Source: Pseudomonas fuscovaginae SE-1
GTDB lineage: Bacteria; Pseudomonadota; Gammaproteobacteria; Pseudomonadales; Pseudomonadaceae
Direction of reading: 5' to 3'
NCBI RefSeq assembly: GCF_000364705.1
Contig: NZ_AQOH01000004.1
Span: 1 to 52,787 of the forward strand
Length of the DNA: 52,787 nt
In this document: in pieces, positions 52,467-52,787 of the stretch
Numbering within the stretch: position 1 is the first letter of the stretch
How the letters are laid out: each line of letters begins with the position of its first letter
Translations under genes and position numbers: made by a program
Notes under the pieces: model-generated
Told to the model about the DNA's origin: nothing
The model's database searches: none
What the model saw: only the letters and a program-made list of their open reading frames with translations

Positions 52467-52787
52467 ATGAAGTTCTCGTCGATTCTCTTGTTGTCCCTGA
52501 GCCTGGCCAGTGGCCTGGCTTGCGCTGGTGGTACCACCGAGGCCGGTATCGGCGGCGCATTGGGTGGTGTACTCGGTTCGGCGGTCGGCCAGTCGCTGGG
52601 CGGCAACACCGGTTCGACCATCGGTGCGGCCCTCGGCGGCGCTGGTGGCAGTGCGGTCGGCGCGGACAAGCGCAGCCGTGGCGAAGCGGCGATCGGCGGC
52701 GCGCTGGGCGCGGCCGGTGGCAACGTGATCGGCCGCAGCATGGGTGGCACCACCGGCAGCCTGATCGGTGCGGCGGCCGGCGGCGGC
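52467..52787 (+). CDS. glycine-zipper surface/periplasmic protein, cut by the right edge
   Basis: ATG 52467 follows AGGAGG by ten bases and opens a frame of 107 codons to the window end. A signal peptide (MKFSSILLLSLSLASGLACA) is followed by repeated small-residue segments such as GGALGGVLGSAVGQSLGG, IGAALGGAGGSAVG and IGGALGAAGGNVIG. These G-x3-G repeats form the glycine-zipper pattern of outer-membrane or membrane-inserting proteins. Function is unknown; the protein could be a lipoprotein-like envelope stress factor. The C-terminal part is beyond the window. Confidence 0.8.
   Translation, partial: MKFSSILLLSLSLASGLACAGGTTEAGIGGALGGVLGSAVGQSLGGNTGSTIGAALGGAGGSAVGADKRSRGEAAIGGALGAAGGNVIGRSMGGTTGSLIGAAAGGG

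Overview
The window is GC-rich with a strong G/C third-position bias, and its gene content and order match a Pseudomonas chromosome, most like the P. fluorescens/chlororaphis group (from family knowledge; no search was run). No rRNA, tRNA, CRISPR array, insertion sequence or phage gene was seen.

Region 1 (1-25588, all minus strand) is one tightly packed operon for a surface polysaccharide exported by an ABC transporter. In transcription order it runs wecB and wecC (UDP-GlcNAc to UDP-ManNAc to UDP-ManNAcA), two bi-domain (MDR + Gfo/Idh/MocA) oxidoreductases, an acyltransferase-3, a GT4 glycosyltransferase, a heparinase II/III-like protein, a radical SAM/SPASM protein, the exporter wzm/wzt, an unannotated 55-residue ORF, two methyltransferases (one with a long C-terminal coiled coil), two AsnB-type amidotransferases, and a gene cut by the left edge. 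Most junctions are ATGA/GTGA overlaps. I infer a ManNAcA-type, probably amidated and acylated glycan, capped by methylation, measured by a coiled-coil ruler and selected by the large Wzt C-terminus. A beta-sandwich-like accessory module is clearly shared by the glycosyltransferase and one oxidoreductase, with weaker relatives in the radical SAM protein. The acyltransferase carries a different, tandemly duplicated module.

Region 2 (26230-37314) holds singly transcribed accessory or housekeeping genes: a membrane-anchored BNR-repeat protein, a periplasmic multicopper oxidase, an alpha/beta hydrolase, an OprD-type porin, a DsbA-family protein, a TonB-dependent siderophore receptor behind a perfect 19-bp palindrome, a small conserved-looking protein, and agmatine deiminase behind two copies of an operator-like repeat. 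Several clear intrinsic terminators separate these units.

Region 3 (37753-52787) begins with rmlBACD (dTDP-L-rhamnose), followed by the dctB/dctD two-component pair, a hot-dog thioesterase, cysQ-nudE, a HAD nucleotidase, a BON-LysM protein, a LysR regulator, fdhD with a YdeP/FdhF-like molybdoenzyme, and a glycine-zipper protein cut by the right edge. From memory this is the order around PA5161-PA5182 of P. aeruginosa without the dctPQM-arc-fabY block. A REPIN-like pair and a REP-like half-site lie in the gaps.
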